DNA of 64,000 bases from Nocardia fluminea (GTDB taxonomy: Bacteria > Actinomycetota > Actinomycetes > Mycobacteriales > Mycobacteriaceae). Shown here piece after piece: positions 43,421 to 52,327 of this stretch. Where the stretch lies: positions 62,001-126,000 of the forward strand of contig NZ_PJMW01000001.1 of assembly GCF_002846365.1 (NCBI RefSeq), in the 5' to 3' direction. The notes under the pieces are model-generated. The model was given only the letters and a program-made list of their open reading frames with translations. It was not told the DNA's origin and made no database searches. The translations under genes were made by a program, and so were the position numbers. Within the stretch, counting starts at the first letter, position 1; each line of letters begins with the position of its first letter.

Positions 43421-44500
43421 ATGGATCTACCGGTGATGCCGCCAGTGCGCCCCATGCTGGCCAAGTCGACGCCGTCGCTACCGCGCGAACCAGGACTGAG
43501 CTACGAACCGAAGTGGGACGGCTTCCGCTGCATCGTGTTCCGCGACGGTGACGAGATCGAACTGGGCTCCCGCAACGACCGCCCGCTCACCCGCTATTTT
43601 CCCGAGCTGGCCGAACTGCTGAAGGAGGCGTTGCCGCCGCGCTGCGTGATCGACGGGGAGATCGTGGTCGTCACCGAGCACGGCCTCGATTTCGACACCT
43701 TGCAGCAGCGGTTGCATCCGGCCGCGTCGCGGGTCACCAAGCTCGCGGCGGAGACACCGGCCAGTTTCGTCGCCTTCGATCTGCTCGCCCTCGGCGATCG
43801 CGATCTGACCACCGAACCGTTCGCGCGACGGCGCCGCGAGCTCGAGTCGTTGCTCACCGCCGCGCCCGGCCGGATCCATCTCACGCCGATCACCCACGAT
43901 CCCGACGTGGCTCAGGACTGGTTCACCCGTTTCGAAGGCGCGGGCTTCGACGGGGTGATGGCCAAGTCCGACGAGCTGACCTATCTGCAGGACAAGCGCG
44001 TGATGCTCAAGATCAAACACGAACGCACCGCCGACTGCGTCGTCACCGGATACCGGATGCACAAGGACGGCGAAGGCGTCGGTTCGCTGCTGCTCGGCCT
44101 GTTCGACGACGAGGGCAATCTGCACCATGTCGGGGTGGCCTCGAGTTTCACCGCGGCCCGGCGCCGCGAACTACTCGGGGAGCTGGCGCCGTTGCGCGAG
44201 AACGCACTCGACGATCATCCGTGGCGCGACTGGGCCGACGCCGCCGCTCAGGCGAACGCCGAGGGCAAGATGCCCGGCGGGCAGAGCCGCTGGAGCGGCG
44301 GCAAGGATCTGTCGTGGGAGCCGTTGCGTCCCGAGCTGGTCGCGGAGGTGCGCTACGAGCACGTGCAGTCGGGACGATTCCGCCACGGCGGGCGGCTGGC
44401 ACGGTTCCGGCCCGACCGGACCCCGGAATCGTGTACCTACGCACAGCTCGACGAAGTCGCACCCGCCGAGCTCGACGCGATCTTCGGAATCGGCGCATGA
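43421..44500 (+). CDS. ligC: ATP-dependent DNA ligase, LigC type
   Basis: 359 aa. The nucleotidyltransferase core has the AMP-accepting lysine in YEPKWDGFRCIV (KWDG), EGEIVV-like IDGEIVVV, FDGVMAKS and LKIKHERTADCVV; an OB-fold domain follows. Size and order match mycobacterial LigC, which seals nicks in DNA repair. It overlaps the PrimPol gene by 4 bp (ATGA), the same pairing as LigC/PrimPolC in mycobacteria, linked to gap filling in base excision repair. Confidence 0.9.
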   Translation: MDLPVMPPVRPMLAKSTPSLPREPGLSYEPKWDGFRCIVFRDGDEIELGSRNDRPLTRYFPELAELLKEALPPRCVIDGEIVVVTEHGLDFDTLQQRLHPAASRVTKLAAETPASFVAFDLLALGDRDLTTEPFARRRRELESLLTAAPGRIHLTPITHDPDVAQDWFTRFEGAGFDGVMAKSDELTYLQDKRVMLKIKHERTADCVVTGYRMHKDGEGVGSLLLGLFDDEGNLHHVGVASSFTAARRRELLGELAPLRENALDDHPWRDWADAAAQANAEGKMPGGQSRWSGGKDLSWEPLRPELVAEVRYEHVQSGRFRHGGRLARFRPDRTPESCTYAQLDEVAPAELDAIFGIGA

Positions 44501-45495
44501 GCGCCCCGGTGGAACTCGACATCGACGGCCGGGCGCTGAGCATCAGCAATCCCGACAAGGTCTACTTCACCAAACGCGGCGAGACCAAGCTCGATCTGGT
44601 CAACTACTACCGCGCCGTCGCCGAACCGCTGCTCGGGGTGATCGGGGGCAGGCCGTTGCTGCTGGAACGCTATCCCGACGGCGCGTCGGGCAAGTCGTGG
44701 TTCCAGAAGCGGGTGCCGACGTCCGCGCCGGACTGGTTGCGCACCGTGGAGGTCACCACGCCCAACGGCACCACCAGCGACGCGCTGGTGGCCCACGATC
44801 TCGCGCATATCCTGTGGGCGGTGAATCAGGGCTGCCTCGGTTTTCACGTATGGCCCAATCATGTTCCCGATCTGCGGATCGCCGACGAACTGCGCATCGA
44901 CCTCGACCCCTCGCCCGGTATCGGTTTCGATGATCTGCGCCGCGCCGCGGTGCTGACCCGTGATCTGCTGGCCGAACTCGGCATCGATTCGTCCATCAAG
45001 ACCTCGGGCTCGCGTGGCCTGCACATCTACGCGGCGCTGGAACCGCGCTGGGACGGCTACGAGGTGCGCGCCGCGGCGGTGGCGCTGGCCAGGGAGCTCG
45101 AGCGCAGGCATCCCGAGCAGATCACCGCGCAGTGGTGGAAGGAGGAACGCGGCTCGCGGGTGTTCGTCGACTTCAATCAGAACGCCCCGCACAAGACCGT
45201 ATTCGGCGCCTGGTCGGTGCGCCCGAAGGTCGGCGGGCAGGTATCGACACCGATCACCTGGGCCGAGCTCGACACCGTCGTCCCCGACGAACTCACCCTC
45301 GCCACCGTGCCCGCCCGCCTCGCCGAAGCCGGCGATCCCTGGGCGGACCGGGCACCACAGTCGATCGAACCGCTGCTGGAGATGTCCGAGCGCGACATGG
45401 CGGCGGGATTGATGGACGCACCGTGGCCACCGCAGTATCCGAAGATGCCCAACGAGCCCCCGCGCGTGCAACCGAGCCGTGCCAAGAAGGATTGA
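44497..45495 (+). CDS. LigD-like primase-polymerase (PrimPolC)
   Basis: 332 aa archaeo-eukaryotic primase-type polymerase, similar to the polymerase domain of LigD but stand-alone. Key pieces: LSISNPDKVYFTKRGETKLD, catalytic acids in LRIDLDPSPGIGFDDLR, SSIKTSGSRGLHIY and VFVDFNQNAPHKTVFGAWSV. It fills short gaps with ribo- or deoxynucleotides for the partner ligase. ATG 44497 overlaps the ligase stop, indicating coupled translation. Confidence 0.9.
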   Translation: MSAPVELDIDGRALSISNPDKVYFTKRGETKLDLVNYYRAVAEPLLGVIGGRPLLLERYPDGASGKSWFQKRVPTSAPDWLRTVEVTTPNGTTSDALVAHDLAHILWAVNQGCLGFHVWPNHVPDLRIADELRIDLDPSPGIGFDDLRRAAVLTRDLLAELGIDSSIKTSGSRGLHIYAALEPRWDGYEVRAAAVALARELERRHPEQITAQWWKEERGSRVFVDFNQNAPHKTVFGAWSVRPKVGGQVSTPITWAELDTVVPDELTLATVPARLAEAGDPWADRAPQSIEPLLEMSERDMAAGLMDAPWPPQYPKMPNEPPRVQPSRAKKD

Positions 45496-45499
45496 GCAC

Positions 45500-46213
45500 C
45501 TATTCGCTGGTCCAGGGCGACCAGACGGCGGCACTGCCCTTGCCCTCGCACACCAGCGCGTGGTTGTCGGAGGTACGGCCCGACTTGTCGACCGAGGGAT
45601 CGCATTTCGCCCCCGCGGTGTAATACGACCCCGACACCTTGAACGGCCCCGACCAGGTATGACCGCTCGGCCCGCGCAGGCACAGCAATGTCGCACCGTC
45701 TGCCGCGACGCCGAGCAGACCGGCCTTCTCCGCGGTGCACTCCGTGCCCTTCTCCACGACTCCGTTCTTCTCGCTGCCGCCCGCGACACTGGTCACCGGG
45801 ACCGCTTCGGTGACCGTCGGCGCCGCGGGGGAGGTCACCGACACCGGTGTCGGTGTGGTGGTCGCCGCCGACTGGGCCAGCGTCGGCACCGTCACATCCA
45901 GCCCACCGAAGACGGCGAGCCCGATCGCTACCGCGACCGCCACCTCGGAGATACCGAGCAGCAACGCCAGCAACGCGATCCCCCGCCCGCGCGGGTGCCC
46001 GAACGACAGCAGCCCGAACACGATCGCGATCGGGAACAGCAGCACCAGCGCGGCGGCGAGCGCCACCATCGCGTACGGATTCACCCGTGGCTGGTCATTG
46101 CGGCGACCGCCTGCCGTACCGTCGGCGCTCACCTGCGGCCAGCGCTGGCCGTCCCACCGGCGATCGTCGGACTCCTGCTCGGGGTCGTCATCCCATTCCT
46201 CGTACCGTGCCAT
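45500..46213 (-). CDS. Membrane protein with secreted C-terminal domain
   Basis: 237 aa. A polar, acidic head (RYEEWDDDPEQESDDRRWDG) is followed by two membrane helices of the DUF4190 style (VALAAALVLLFPIAIVFGLL, GIALLALLLGISEVAVAVAI). A Thr/Pro/Val stretch leads to a Cys-containing outer domain (GTECTAEKAGLLGVAADGAT, AGAKCDPS, ALVCEG). No specific function known. ATG 46213 is preferred. Convergent with the PrimPol gene. Confidence 0.65.
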   Translation of the reverse strand: MARYEEWDDDPEQESDDRRWDGQRWPQVSADGTAGGRRNDQPRVNPYAMVALAAALVLLFPIAIVFGLLSFGHPRGRGIALLALLLGISEVAVAVAIGLAVFGGLDVTVPTLAQSAATTTPTPVSVTSPAAPTVTEAVPVTSVAGGSEKNGVVEKGTECTAEKAGLLGVAADGATLLCLRGPSGHTWSGPFKVSGSYYTAGAKCDPSVDKSGRTSDNHALVCEGKGSAAVWSPWTSE

Positions 46214-46471
46214 CAACCCCGGGTCCCTCTCCGATCTCCCCGGGCGCGCAACGAAACAGGTGCGACGCCGGGTTACGCGACGAGAATAGGGACTCAGAGC
46301 CCGGTAGGACAGCTCAAACGCGAAATAGGGTCACAGTGACATAACGTGTCAACTCGCCCGAGGCCGGCCGGTAACGAACCCGCTAACACCCTTACCTGTC
46401 CAGACCGAACGGGTACATGCTGGTCATCAAGTGCACCGTTGCGCGCACCCCTGAGCTCGCGAGGAGGACTC

Positions 46472-46825
46472 ATGTCCGGCAGCACGCCTTCGGCAGACCG
46501 CATCTGGCACGCCCAAGCCGGTGATCTGCTGGCCGACGATTACAACGTCCCCGGCATCGTCATGTGCGCCATCGGGGTGGTCGGGCTCGCGTGCACCCTC
46601 GTCGCGGCGGGTACCACGCACATCGCCTGGGCGCTGGTGGCCGGGACGATCACGCTGCTCTTCCTCGGCGGCGGGGTCGCCGCCTTGATGTTCGAGCATC
46701 ACCGGGAGCAGAAGATCGAACAGCTCCTCGGGCGAACCGGCCACGCGCCCGGCCACGCCGGACCACAGCGCTACAGTGCCGCCGAGATCCCCACGCGGCG
46801 ACCCGGTGGCGCGCTCGATACCTAG
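46472..46825 (+). CDS. Small two-helix membrane protein
   Basis: 117 aa from ATG 46472 with AGGAGG upstream. Two membrane helices (PGIVMCAIGVVGLACTLVAA and IAWALVAGTITLLFLGGGVA) are followed by a polar cytoplasmic tail (HHREQKIEQLLGRTGHA). No family recognised. Its end overlaps the convergent TetR gene's end by 4 bp. Confidence 0.65.
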   Translation: MSGSTPSADRIWHAQAGDLLADDYNVPGIVMCAIGVVGLACTLVAAGTTHIAWALVAGTITLLFLGGGVAALMFEHHREQKIEQLLGRTGHAPGHAGPQRYSAAEIPTRRPGGALDT

Positions 46826-47580
46826 CGCTCGCCGGTTTCCACGGCCGGCGCCGGTTCGCTGAGCAGCACGCTGGGAATCGTCACGGTGATCATCGTGAGC
46901 AGGGTGTCGGCCAGCAGTTGATGCACCTGTGCCCTGGTGAGCGTGGCCCGGGTGATCCATTCCCGCCCGGCGACTTTCACCAGGCCCGCGTAGGCGAGTA
47001 CCAGTGCGCGCAAAGGTGCACTGTCTGCCAGATCCGCGCGTCCGATCATCACCAGCATGCGTTCGGCGGCGGCATCGTCGGCCTGATCGAGGATCTGCTG
47101 CACCTCGGGGTCGTCACCGACACCCTCGTGGCTGGTGACCTTCACCCAGGTCGTTCCGTGCTCGGCGATGGTGTCGAGCAGCCAGCCCACGATCGCGTCG
47201 ACCCGCTCGCCCGGTGTGCCGTCGGGAATGGACACCTTGTCCTGGCGCGGCAGGGTCACCATGCGACGCACCACCGCCAGGTACAGATCGCGTTTGTTGC
47301 CGAAGTAGTGGTTGATCAAGCCACGGGCCACGCCCGCGCGCTGGGCCAGTTCCGCGGTCGACACCGCCGCGTAGGGCCGTTCACCGAACATGTCGATGGC
47401 ACACGCCAGGATCTGCGCTCGTCGCTCGTCGGGTTCGAGCCTGCGCCTGCGCGGCGCGTCTGCGGTGTCGGTGTCCAGCGGGGAAATCGCGGTTCTCCGT
47501 CGAGTTCGAGAGCCGTCGCGCGGTTGCGGCGACGGCCCATCACGATACCCAGCGGGTCGCTCGCGCGGCCAATGCGACAA
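46822..47580 (-). CDS. TetR family regulator
   Basis: The TetR domain is clear: RRAQILACAIDMFGERPYAA, STAELAQRAGVARGLINHYF, GNKRDLYLAVVRR; a ligand-binding domain follows and ends near 46822. Start is uncertain: there is no ATG or GTG close to the domain in frame; TTG 47580 is the nearest plausible start and gives 252 aa, with an Arg-rich, disordered head. It is divergent from the zinc-ribbon SDR gene and is its likely repressor. Confidence 0.8.
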   Translation of the reverse strand: MSHWPRERPAGYRDGPSPQPRDGSRTRRRTAISPLDTDTADAPRRRRLEPDERRAQILACAIDMFGERPYAAVSTAELAQRAGVARGLINHYFGNKRDLYLAVVRRMVTLPRQDKVSIPDGTPGERVDAIVGWLLDTIAEHGTTWVKVTSHEGVGDDPEVQQILDQADDAAAERMLVMIGRADLADSAPLRALVLAYAGLVKVAGREWITRATLTRAQVHQLLADTLLTMITVTIPSVLLSEPAPAVETGER

Positions 47581-47611
47581 TAGATGTCGTCCACCGCTCC
47601 CGCACGAAGGA

Positions 47612-49057
47612 ATGTCGCACTCCCCGATGACCGAGAACATGATCGATCCGGATGAGTTGGCGACCTGTCTGCGGGTACTCGAGCACGCCGGGCAGCTGGA
47701 GAAGGAACACCCCGATTCCATCGCCGTGCAGCGCGCCGTCGGGCACATGTTCAAAAAGCTCAAGCACCGCCGTCGTATCGAGGCCAGGGAGCAGATCTCC
47801 TCGAACGACCGCGCCGTCATCGCCGCGACCGCGACCGGGTCACCGCAGCGCATCGACGACGAGACCGCGGGTATCCCGATCAGTTCGTCCACCTCGGGCG
47901 CGAGTGCGGGCACGCTGCTCAAGGCGCGCCCCTGCTACATCTGCAAGCAGAAGTACACCCAGGTCGACGCGTTCTATCACCAGTTGTGCCCCGAGTGCGC
48001 GGCCGCGAGCCACACCAAACGCGACGCCCGCACCGACCTGTCGGGCAAACGCGCCCTGCTCACCGGTGGGCGCGCCAAGATCGGCATGTACATCGCGTTG
48101 CGCCTGCTGCGCGACGGCGCGCACACCACCATCACCACCCGCTTTCCCAACGACGCGATCCGCCGCTTCGCCGCCATGGAGGACAGCGCCGACTGGCTGC
48201 ACCGGCTGCGCATCGTCGGCATCGATCTGCGTGACCCCGCCCAGGTCGTCGCCCTGGCCGACGACGTCGCCGCCCAGGGTCCCCTCGACATCCTGATCAA
48301 CAACGCGGCCCAGACCGTGCGCCGATCGGCCGGCGCCTACAGCGCCCTGGTCGACGCCGAGACCGCGCCACTGCCCGCGGGCGTGCTGCCGGAGATGGTC
48401 ACCTTCGGCAAGACCATGCAGGCCCACCCGACCGCGCTCACCGCCTCGCTCACCCCGTCGCTGACGGCCAGCGATGTCGCCGAACTCGCGCTGGTCGCGG
48501 GCTCGGCCACCCCGGAGCGGATCGCGGCGGGCGTGGCCATCGACGCCGGTGGTCTGGTTCCCGATCTCGCGCACACCAACAGCTGGGTGCAGACCGTCGG
48601 CGAGGTGGAGGCCACCGAACTGCTCGAGGTGCAGCTGTGCAATTCGGTCGCGCCGTTCATCCTGGTCTCGCGGTTGCGGCCGGCGCTGGCCGCCGCCGCG
48701 GGCAGGCGTAAGTACGTGGTCAACGTCTCCGCGATGGAAGGCCAGTTCGGCCGCGGCTACAAGGGGCCGGGCCACCCGCACACGAACATGGCCAAGGCCG
48801 CGCTCAACATGCTCACCCGCACCAGCGCGCTCGAGATGTTCGAGTCCGACTCGATCCTGATGACCGCGGTCGACACCGGCTGGATCACCGACGAACGCCC
48901 GCACTTCACCAAGGTCCGCTTGGCCGAGGAGGGCTTCCACGCCCCGCTCGATCTCGTCGACGGCGCCGCGCGCGTCTACGACCCGATCGTGCAGGGCGAG
49001 AGCGGCGTCGACCTGTACGGGTGCTTCCTCAAGGATTACCGTCCGTCACCCTGGTGA
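47612..49057 (+). CDS. SDR oxidoreductase with N-terminal zinc-ribbon-like segment
   Basis: 481 aa. The C-terminal ~340 residues are an SDR: ALLTGGRAKIGMYIALRLLR (altered G-x3-G-x-G), ILINNAAQTV, VVNVSAMEGQFGRGYKG and NMAKAALNMLTRTSALEMF (the usual YxxxK Tyr region is changed to T-N-M-A-K). The N-terminal ~165 residues are extra and hold CYICKQKYTQVDAFYHQLCP and EC, a Cys-x2-Cys...Cys-x2-Cys zinc-ribbon-like pair. The start is ATG 47612 or 47627; neither has ideal spacing. Divergent from TetR. Substrate unknown. Confidence 0.75.
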   Translation: MSHSPMTENMIDPDELATCLRVLEHAGQLEKEHPDSIAVQRAVGHMFKKLKHRRRIEAREQISSNDRAVIAATATGSPQRIDDETAGIPISSSTSGASAGTLLKARPCYICKQKYTQVDAFYHQLCPECAAASHTKRDARTDLSGKRALLTGGRAKIGMYIALRLLRDGAHTTITTRFPNDAIRRFAAMEDSADWLHRLRIVGIDLRDPAQVVALADDVAAQGPLDILINNAAQTVRRSAGAYSALVDAETAPLPAGVLPEMVTFGKTMQAHPTALTASLTPSLTASDVAELALVAGSATPERIAAGVAIDAGGLVPDLAHTNSWVQTVGEVEATELLEVQLCNSVAPFILVSRLRPALAAAAGRRKYVVNVSAMEGQFGRGYKGPGHPHTNMAKAALNMLTRTSALEMFESDSILMTAVDTGWITDERPHFTKVRLAEEGFHAPLDLVDGAARVYDPIVQGESGVDLYGCFLKDYRPSPW

Positions 49058-49126
49058 CGCGAGCGATGCCGAACCGGAATGATGATCATGATGCGGCCCG
49101 GGGAGCGCGCTACCTATGCTGAGTAG

Positions 49127-49501
49127 GTGTCGTTCCGGGTGCTGGTCGGCGTTCTCGCCGTCACCCACGTCGCGTTCATCGCGTACGTGGTCGCCGGCGG
49201 TTTCCTGGCGTGGCGATGGCCACGCACCGTCGGCGTGCACGCGCTGGCCGTGGCATGGGGCTTCGGCACCGTCCTGATCGGCTTCCACTGCCCGCTGACC
49301 TACGCCGAGAACTGGGCGCGCAGACAGGCCCGGATGGGCGAGTTACCCGCCGCGGGATTCATCGATCACTACCTCACCGGGGTGATCTATCCCGACAGCG
49401 CGCTCGGCTTGGTGCGCGCGCTCGCGGCGCTCGCGGTGCTCGTGTCCTGGTTCGGCTACGCGCGCCTGTACCAGCGCCGGCTCAGTTCACGTGTCGTGTG
49501 A
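49127..49501 (+). CDS. DUF2784 family membrane protein
   Basis: 124 aa with four membrane helices and the family pattern GGFLAWRWPRTVGVHALAVA, FHCPLTYAENWARRQ and GFIDHYLTGVIYP. DUF2784 proteins are integral membrane proteins of unknown role. GTG 49127 is the start. Convergent with the thioesterase gene, overlapping its 3' end by 20 bp. Confidence 0.85.
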   Translation: MSFRVLVGVLAVTHVAFIAYVVAGGFLAWRWPRTVGVHALAVAWGFGTVLIGFHCPLTYAENWARRQARMGELPAAGFIDHYLTGVIYPDSALGLVRALAALAVLVSWFGYARLYQRRLSSRVV

Positions 49502-50234
49502 TCTCCTGTGCGACCGTGGCGTGCTGTTCCTCGAGATAGAAGTGCCCGCCGCCGAACGTGCGCAGGCTGAACGGCCCGTCGGTGACCGCACGCCACTGTT
49601 CGGCCTGCGCCACAGTCGTCGTCGGATCCTCGGTGCTCACCAAGGCGACCACCGGGCAGCTCAGCCGTGGTCCCGGCCGCTGCCGATAGGTTTCGATCGC
49701 CTGGTAGTCGGCGCGCACGGCGGGCAGCACGAGATCAGCCAGGCCCGGTTCGTCGCGCAGCAGTCGCACCGGCGCCGGGTCGTTCGCGAGCCGCTCCAGA
49801 TCGTCGATGAGCGCGGCGTCGGAGCCTCGGTGTAGCTGCCCGGTTTCATCGAATTCCGGTGCGGGATGCCCGGAGACGATGAGGGCACGCGGCGGTTGCC
49901 CCGCGGCCGCGAGTCGCAGTGCGGTCTCGTAGGCCACGGTCGCGCCCATGCTGTGCCCGAACAGCGCGCGGCCCGGTCCCGGCTGACCCGCGATGGCCGC
50001 GGCGATCCGGTCGGCGAGCAGATGCAGGTCGGTGATCACCGGGTCGTCGAGCCGATCCTGCCTGCCCGGATACTGCACCGCTGTCACCTCGACGCCCGTG
50101 CTGATGTGACGCGCCAATTCCCGGTAGAAGGCCGCCGATCCGCCGCCGGGCGGAAAACACGTCAACCGCCCGCGTGCCGCCGTGTCCGATCGCAGAATCC
50201 GAACCCACTCCGTCGCAGCCGTATTCACGCCCAC
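49482..50234 (-). CDS. Type II thioesterase
   Basis: 250 aa alpha/beta hydrolase of the GrsT/TEII group that frees misloaded carrier proteins in NRPS or PKS systems. It has CFPPGGGSAAFYRELARHI, the nucleophile in ALFGHSMGATVAYE, and the late His in FGGGHFYLEE. GTG 50234 has GAGGAG 6 bp upstream. No carrier-protein gene is in the window; the nearest condensation protein is about 7 kb away. Confidence 0.88.
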   Translation of the reverse strand: MGVNTAATEWVRILRSDTAARGRLTCFPPGGGSAAFYRELARHISTGVEVTAVQYPGRQDRLDDPVITDLHLLADRIAAAIAGQPGPGRALFGHSMGATVAYETALRLAAAGQPPRALIVSGHPAPEFDETGQLHRGSDAALIDDLERLANDPAPVRLLRDEPGLADLVLPAVRADYQAIETYRQRPGPRLSCPVVALVSTEDPTTTVAQAEQWRAVTDGPFSLRTFGGGHFYLEEQHATVAQEITRHVN

Positions 50235-50276
50235 ATCACACTCCTCACCATCGTCACCGCAACTAGGCTGGTCGAT

Positions 50277-51641
50277 GTGACCACCGCGCAGCAGCTCGTC
50301 CACGCCTACGAGACGGGACTGGGACTCCCGCCGTCGAGCGGAGCCGACGTGCCGGACCCCGGTGCGCGGTTGGCGGCCACCCTACCGGTGTGGGCGCTCG
50401 CGGCGGGTTCGGTGGCGGCGGTGAGCGCGGCCGCCAACCGGGTCAGGGTCGCGCACGGCCTGCCCGCGCGTCCTGTTCGCCTCGATGCCGACCGGGTGAG
50501 CGCGGCGTTCAGCAGTGAACGGCTGTTCCAGCGAGACGGTGGCGCGCCCGCGTTCTTCGCCGAGCTGTCGGGCTTCTTCCCCACCGCCGACGGATGGGTG
50601 CGCACCCACGCGAACTATCCCCATCACCGGGACCGGTTGCTGCGCGCGCTCGAACTCCCTGCAGCGAGCGACGCCGCGCAGCTCACCGCCAGGTTTTCGG
50701 CGCTGAAGGGCGCGGAGATCGAAGACGCCGCCGCGGCCGCCGGCGCCATCGCGGCACGCGTGCGCACCGAAAGCGAATGGGCGGACAGCCCGATGGGCCG
50801 CGCGGCCGCCCACGGCCCATTGGTCGCCGTCGACATTCATGATGCCGCACCGTGGCGCGGTGAGCGTGGCATGTCCGCGACCGTCGAGCGACCGCTGACC
50901 GGCATTCGTGTCCTCGATCTCACTCGTGTCCTGGCGGGCCCGGTCGCGACCCGGACGCTGGCCTTGCTCGGCGCCGATGTGCTTCGCATCGATCCACCGC
51001 ACCTGCCCGAGATCGACTGGCAGTTCTCCGACAACTGCCAGGGCAAGCGCTCGACACTGCTCGACCTGCGTACCGACCTCGCGGCATTCGAGGTACTACT
51101 CGACGAGGCCGATGTGCTGGTCACCGGCTACCGTCCGGGCGCCCTCGCCGCGGCCGGTGTCCGCGCCGGCGGACGGCCCGGCTTGATCGAGGCGTCGGTC
51201 TCCGCGTGGGGCACGAGCGGACCGTGGGGCGGGCGGCGTGGCTTCGACAGCATCGTCCAAGCGGCATCGGGCATTTCGCTGCTCGAGGGAACACCGGATC
51301 GTCCCGGCGTGCTCCCCGCGCAGGCCCTCGACCACGGGTCGGGCTATCTCCTGGCCGCGGCCGTCATGGACGCTCTCCTGGCTCGCGCCGACGACGGGTT
51401 CGGCCGCGATATCCGAGTGTCACTGGCGCGCACCGCATCCTGGCTTCTGGCCGCGCACGACCGCAACCCCGGGCATCCCGCCGCGACCCCGCCGAATCCC
51501 GCCTGCACGGTCACGCACGGCGAACTGGTCACGGCCGCACCGGCATTCGCCGACTACGACGATTACCGCTGGCCCGCGCCGCCCTACGGATCGGCGCAGC
51601 CGTTCTGGGTCGAGGCGACCGATCACTACCACCGCCCGTGA
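50277..51641 (+). CDS. CaiB/BaiF-type family III CoA-transferase
   Basis: 454 aa. The C-terminal half has the family III pattern: LTGIRVLDLTRVLAGPVATR, GADVLRIDPPHLPEIDWQFS, CQGKRSTLLDLRT, VLVTGYRPGAL and GTSGPWGGRRGFDSIVQAASG. The first ~200 residues lie before the usual family start and appear to be a partial second copy of the fold, as in two-lobed members of this family. GTG 50277 is used. It moves CoA between acyl acids. Divergent from the thioesterase across 42 bp, so they may share regulation. Confidence 0.8.
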   Translation: MTTAQQLVHAYETGLGLPPSSGADVPDPGARLAATLPVWALAAGSVAAVSAAANRVRVAHGLPARPVRLDADRVSAAFSSERLFQRDGGAPAFFAELSGFFPTADGWVRTHANYPHHRDRLLRALELPAASDAAQLTARFSALKGAEIEDAAAAAGAIAARVRTESEWADSPMGRAAAHGPLVAVDIHDAAPWRGERGMSATVERPLTGIRVLDLTRVLAGPVATRTLALLGADVLRIDPPHLPEIDWQFSDNCQGKRSTLLDLRTDLAAFEVLLDEADVLVTGYRPGALAAAGVRAGGRPGLIEASVSAWGTSGPWGGRRGFDSIVQAASGISLLEGTPDRPGVLPAQALDHGSGYLLAAAVMDALLARADDGFGRDIRVSLARTASWLLAAHDRNPGHPAATPPNPACTVTHGELVTAAPAFADYDDYRWPAPPYGSAQPFWVEATDHYHRP

Positions 51642-51651
51642 CCGGCCGCGC

Positions 51652-52221
51652 TCACTGTCCCGTGAGCGCCCGGACGGCCACGGCGAGCTGATCACCATCG
51701 ACCGCCACCTCGCCCGGATCCAGCAACCACAGTATTCCGAGCCCCTGGGCGATCACGAAGTACATCCGCCCGATCGCCGCGGCCTGTGCCGCGTCGAGTT
51801 CGGGGTGCGCCGCGTGCACATGGGCACCCAGGTCGGCGAACGCCTCGGACAGCCGGTCGCCCAGCTGCGCTCGCGCGTCGTCGGAGCGCACGATCCGCAC
51901 GATGTTCTCCAGACTGGCCAACATCGCCTCGTGATTGTTTGCGAACACCTCCGGCATCCCGTTCCACAACGACGTGAGCCCCGCCAGCGGTGACGTGCCC
52001 GCGCCCGCGGCGATCAGCTCGTCCATCGCGTCACCCATGCCGGTGCCGAGCGCTTCGCTCAGCGCCTCGGTGACGAGGCGATCCTTCGATCCGAAGTGAT
52101 AGCCGATCGCGGCCAGGCTCACCCCCGCCGCGGCGGCGATATCGCGCGCGGTCGCCTTCGCGACGCCGCGCTCGAGAATCACTTTGCGCGCCCCCGCCAG
52201 TAGGTCTTCTCTGTTGCCCAT
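51652..52221 (-). CDS. TetR family regulator
   Basis: 189 aa. HTH: GVAKATARDIAAAAGVSLAA, IGYHFGSKDRLVTEAL; C-terminal helices resemble the TetR_C group seen in PsrA/MphR-like repressors. ATG 52221. Divergent from the FAD monooxygenase gene, with two operator-like repeats in between (52241-52296). Likely represses both. Confidence 0.88.
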   Translation of the reverse strand: MGNREDLLAGARKVILERGVAKATARDIAAAAGVSLAAIGYHFGSKDRLVTEALSEALGTGMGDAMDELIAAGAGTSPLAGLTSLWNGMPEVFANNHEAMLASLENIVRIVRSDDARAQLGDRLSEAFADLGAHVHAAHPELDAAQAAAIGRMYFVIAQGLGILWLLDPGEVAVDGDQLAVAVRALTGQ

Positions 52222-52240
52222 GGTCGGCAGCTTACCGGAA

Positions 52241-52264
52241 TGTCTTAGACATTTGTTCTAGACA
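52241..52264. promoter_or_regulatory. Operator-like repeat 1 (TGTCTTAGACA type)
   Basis: TGTCTTAGACA followed after 5 bp by TCTAGACA. The same half-site words recur in repeat 2. Close to the TetR start, so it would serve autoregulation. Confidence 0.6.
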
Positions 52265-52280
52265 TCCGTGCAACCCTCTG

Positions 52281-52296
52281 TTAGACATATGTCTAA
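52281..52296. promoter_or_regulatory. Operator-like repeat 2, perfect palindrome
   Basis: TTAGACATATGTCTAA is a perfect 16-bp palindrome, 32 bp before the monooxygenase ATG. It shares TTAGACA with repeat 1. Probable binding site of the adjacent TetR protein. Confidence 0.7.
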
Positions 52297-52327
52297 GACA
52301 TTCGTACATCAGACGGGAAACACCATC

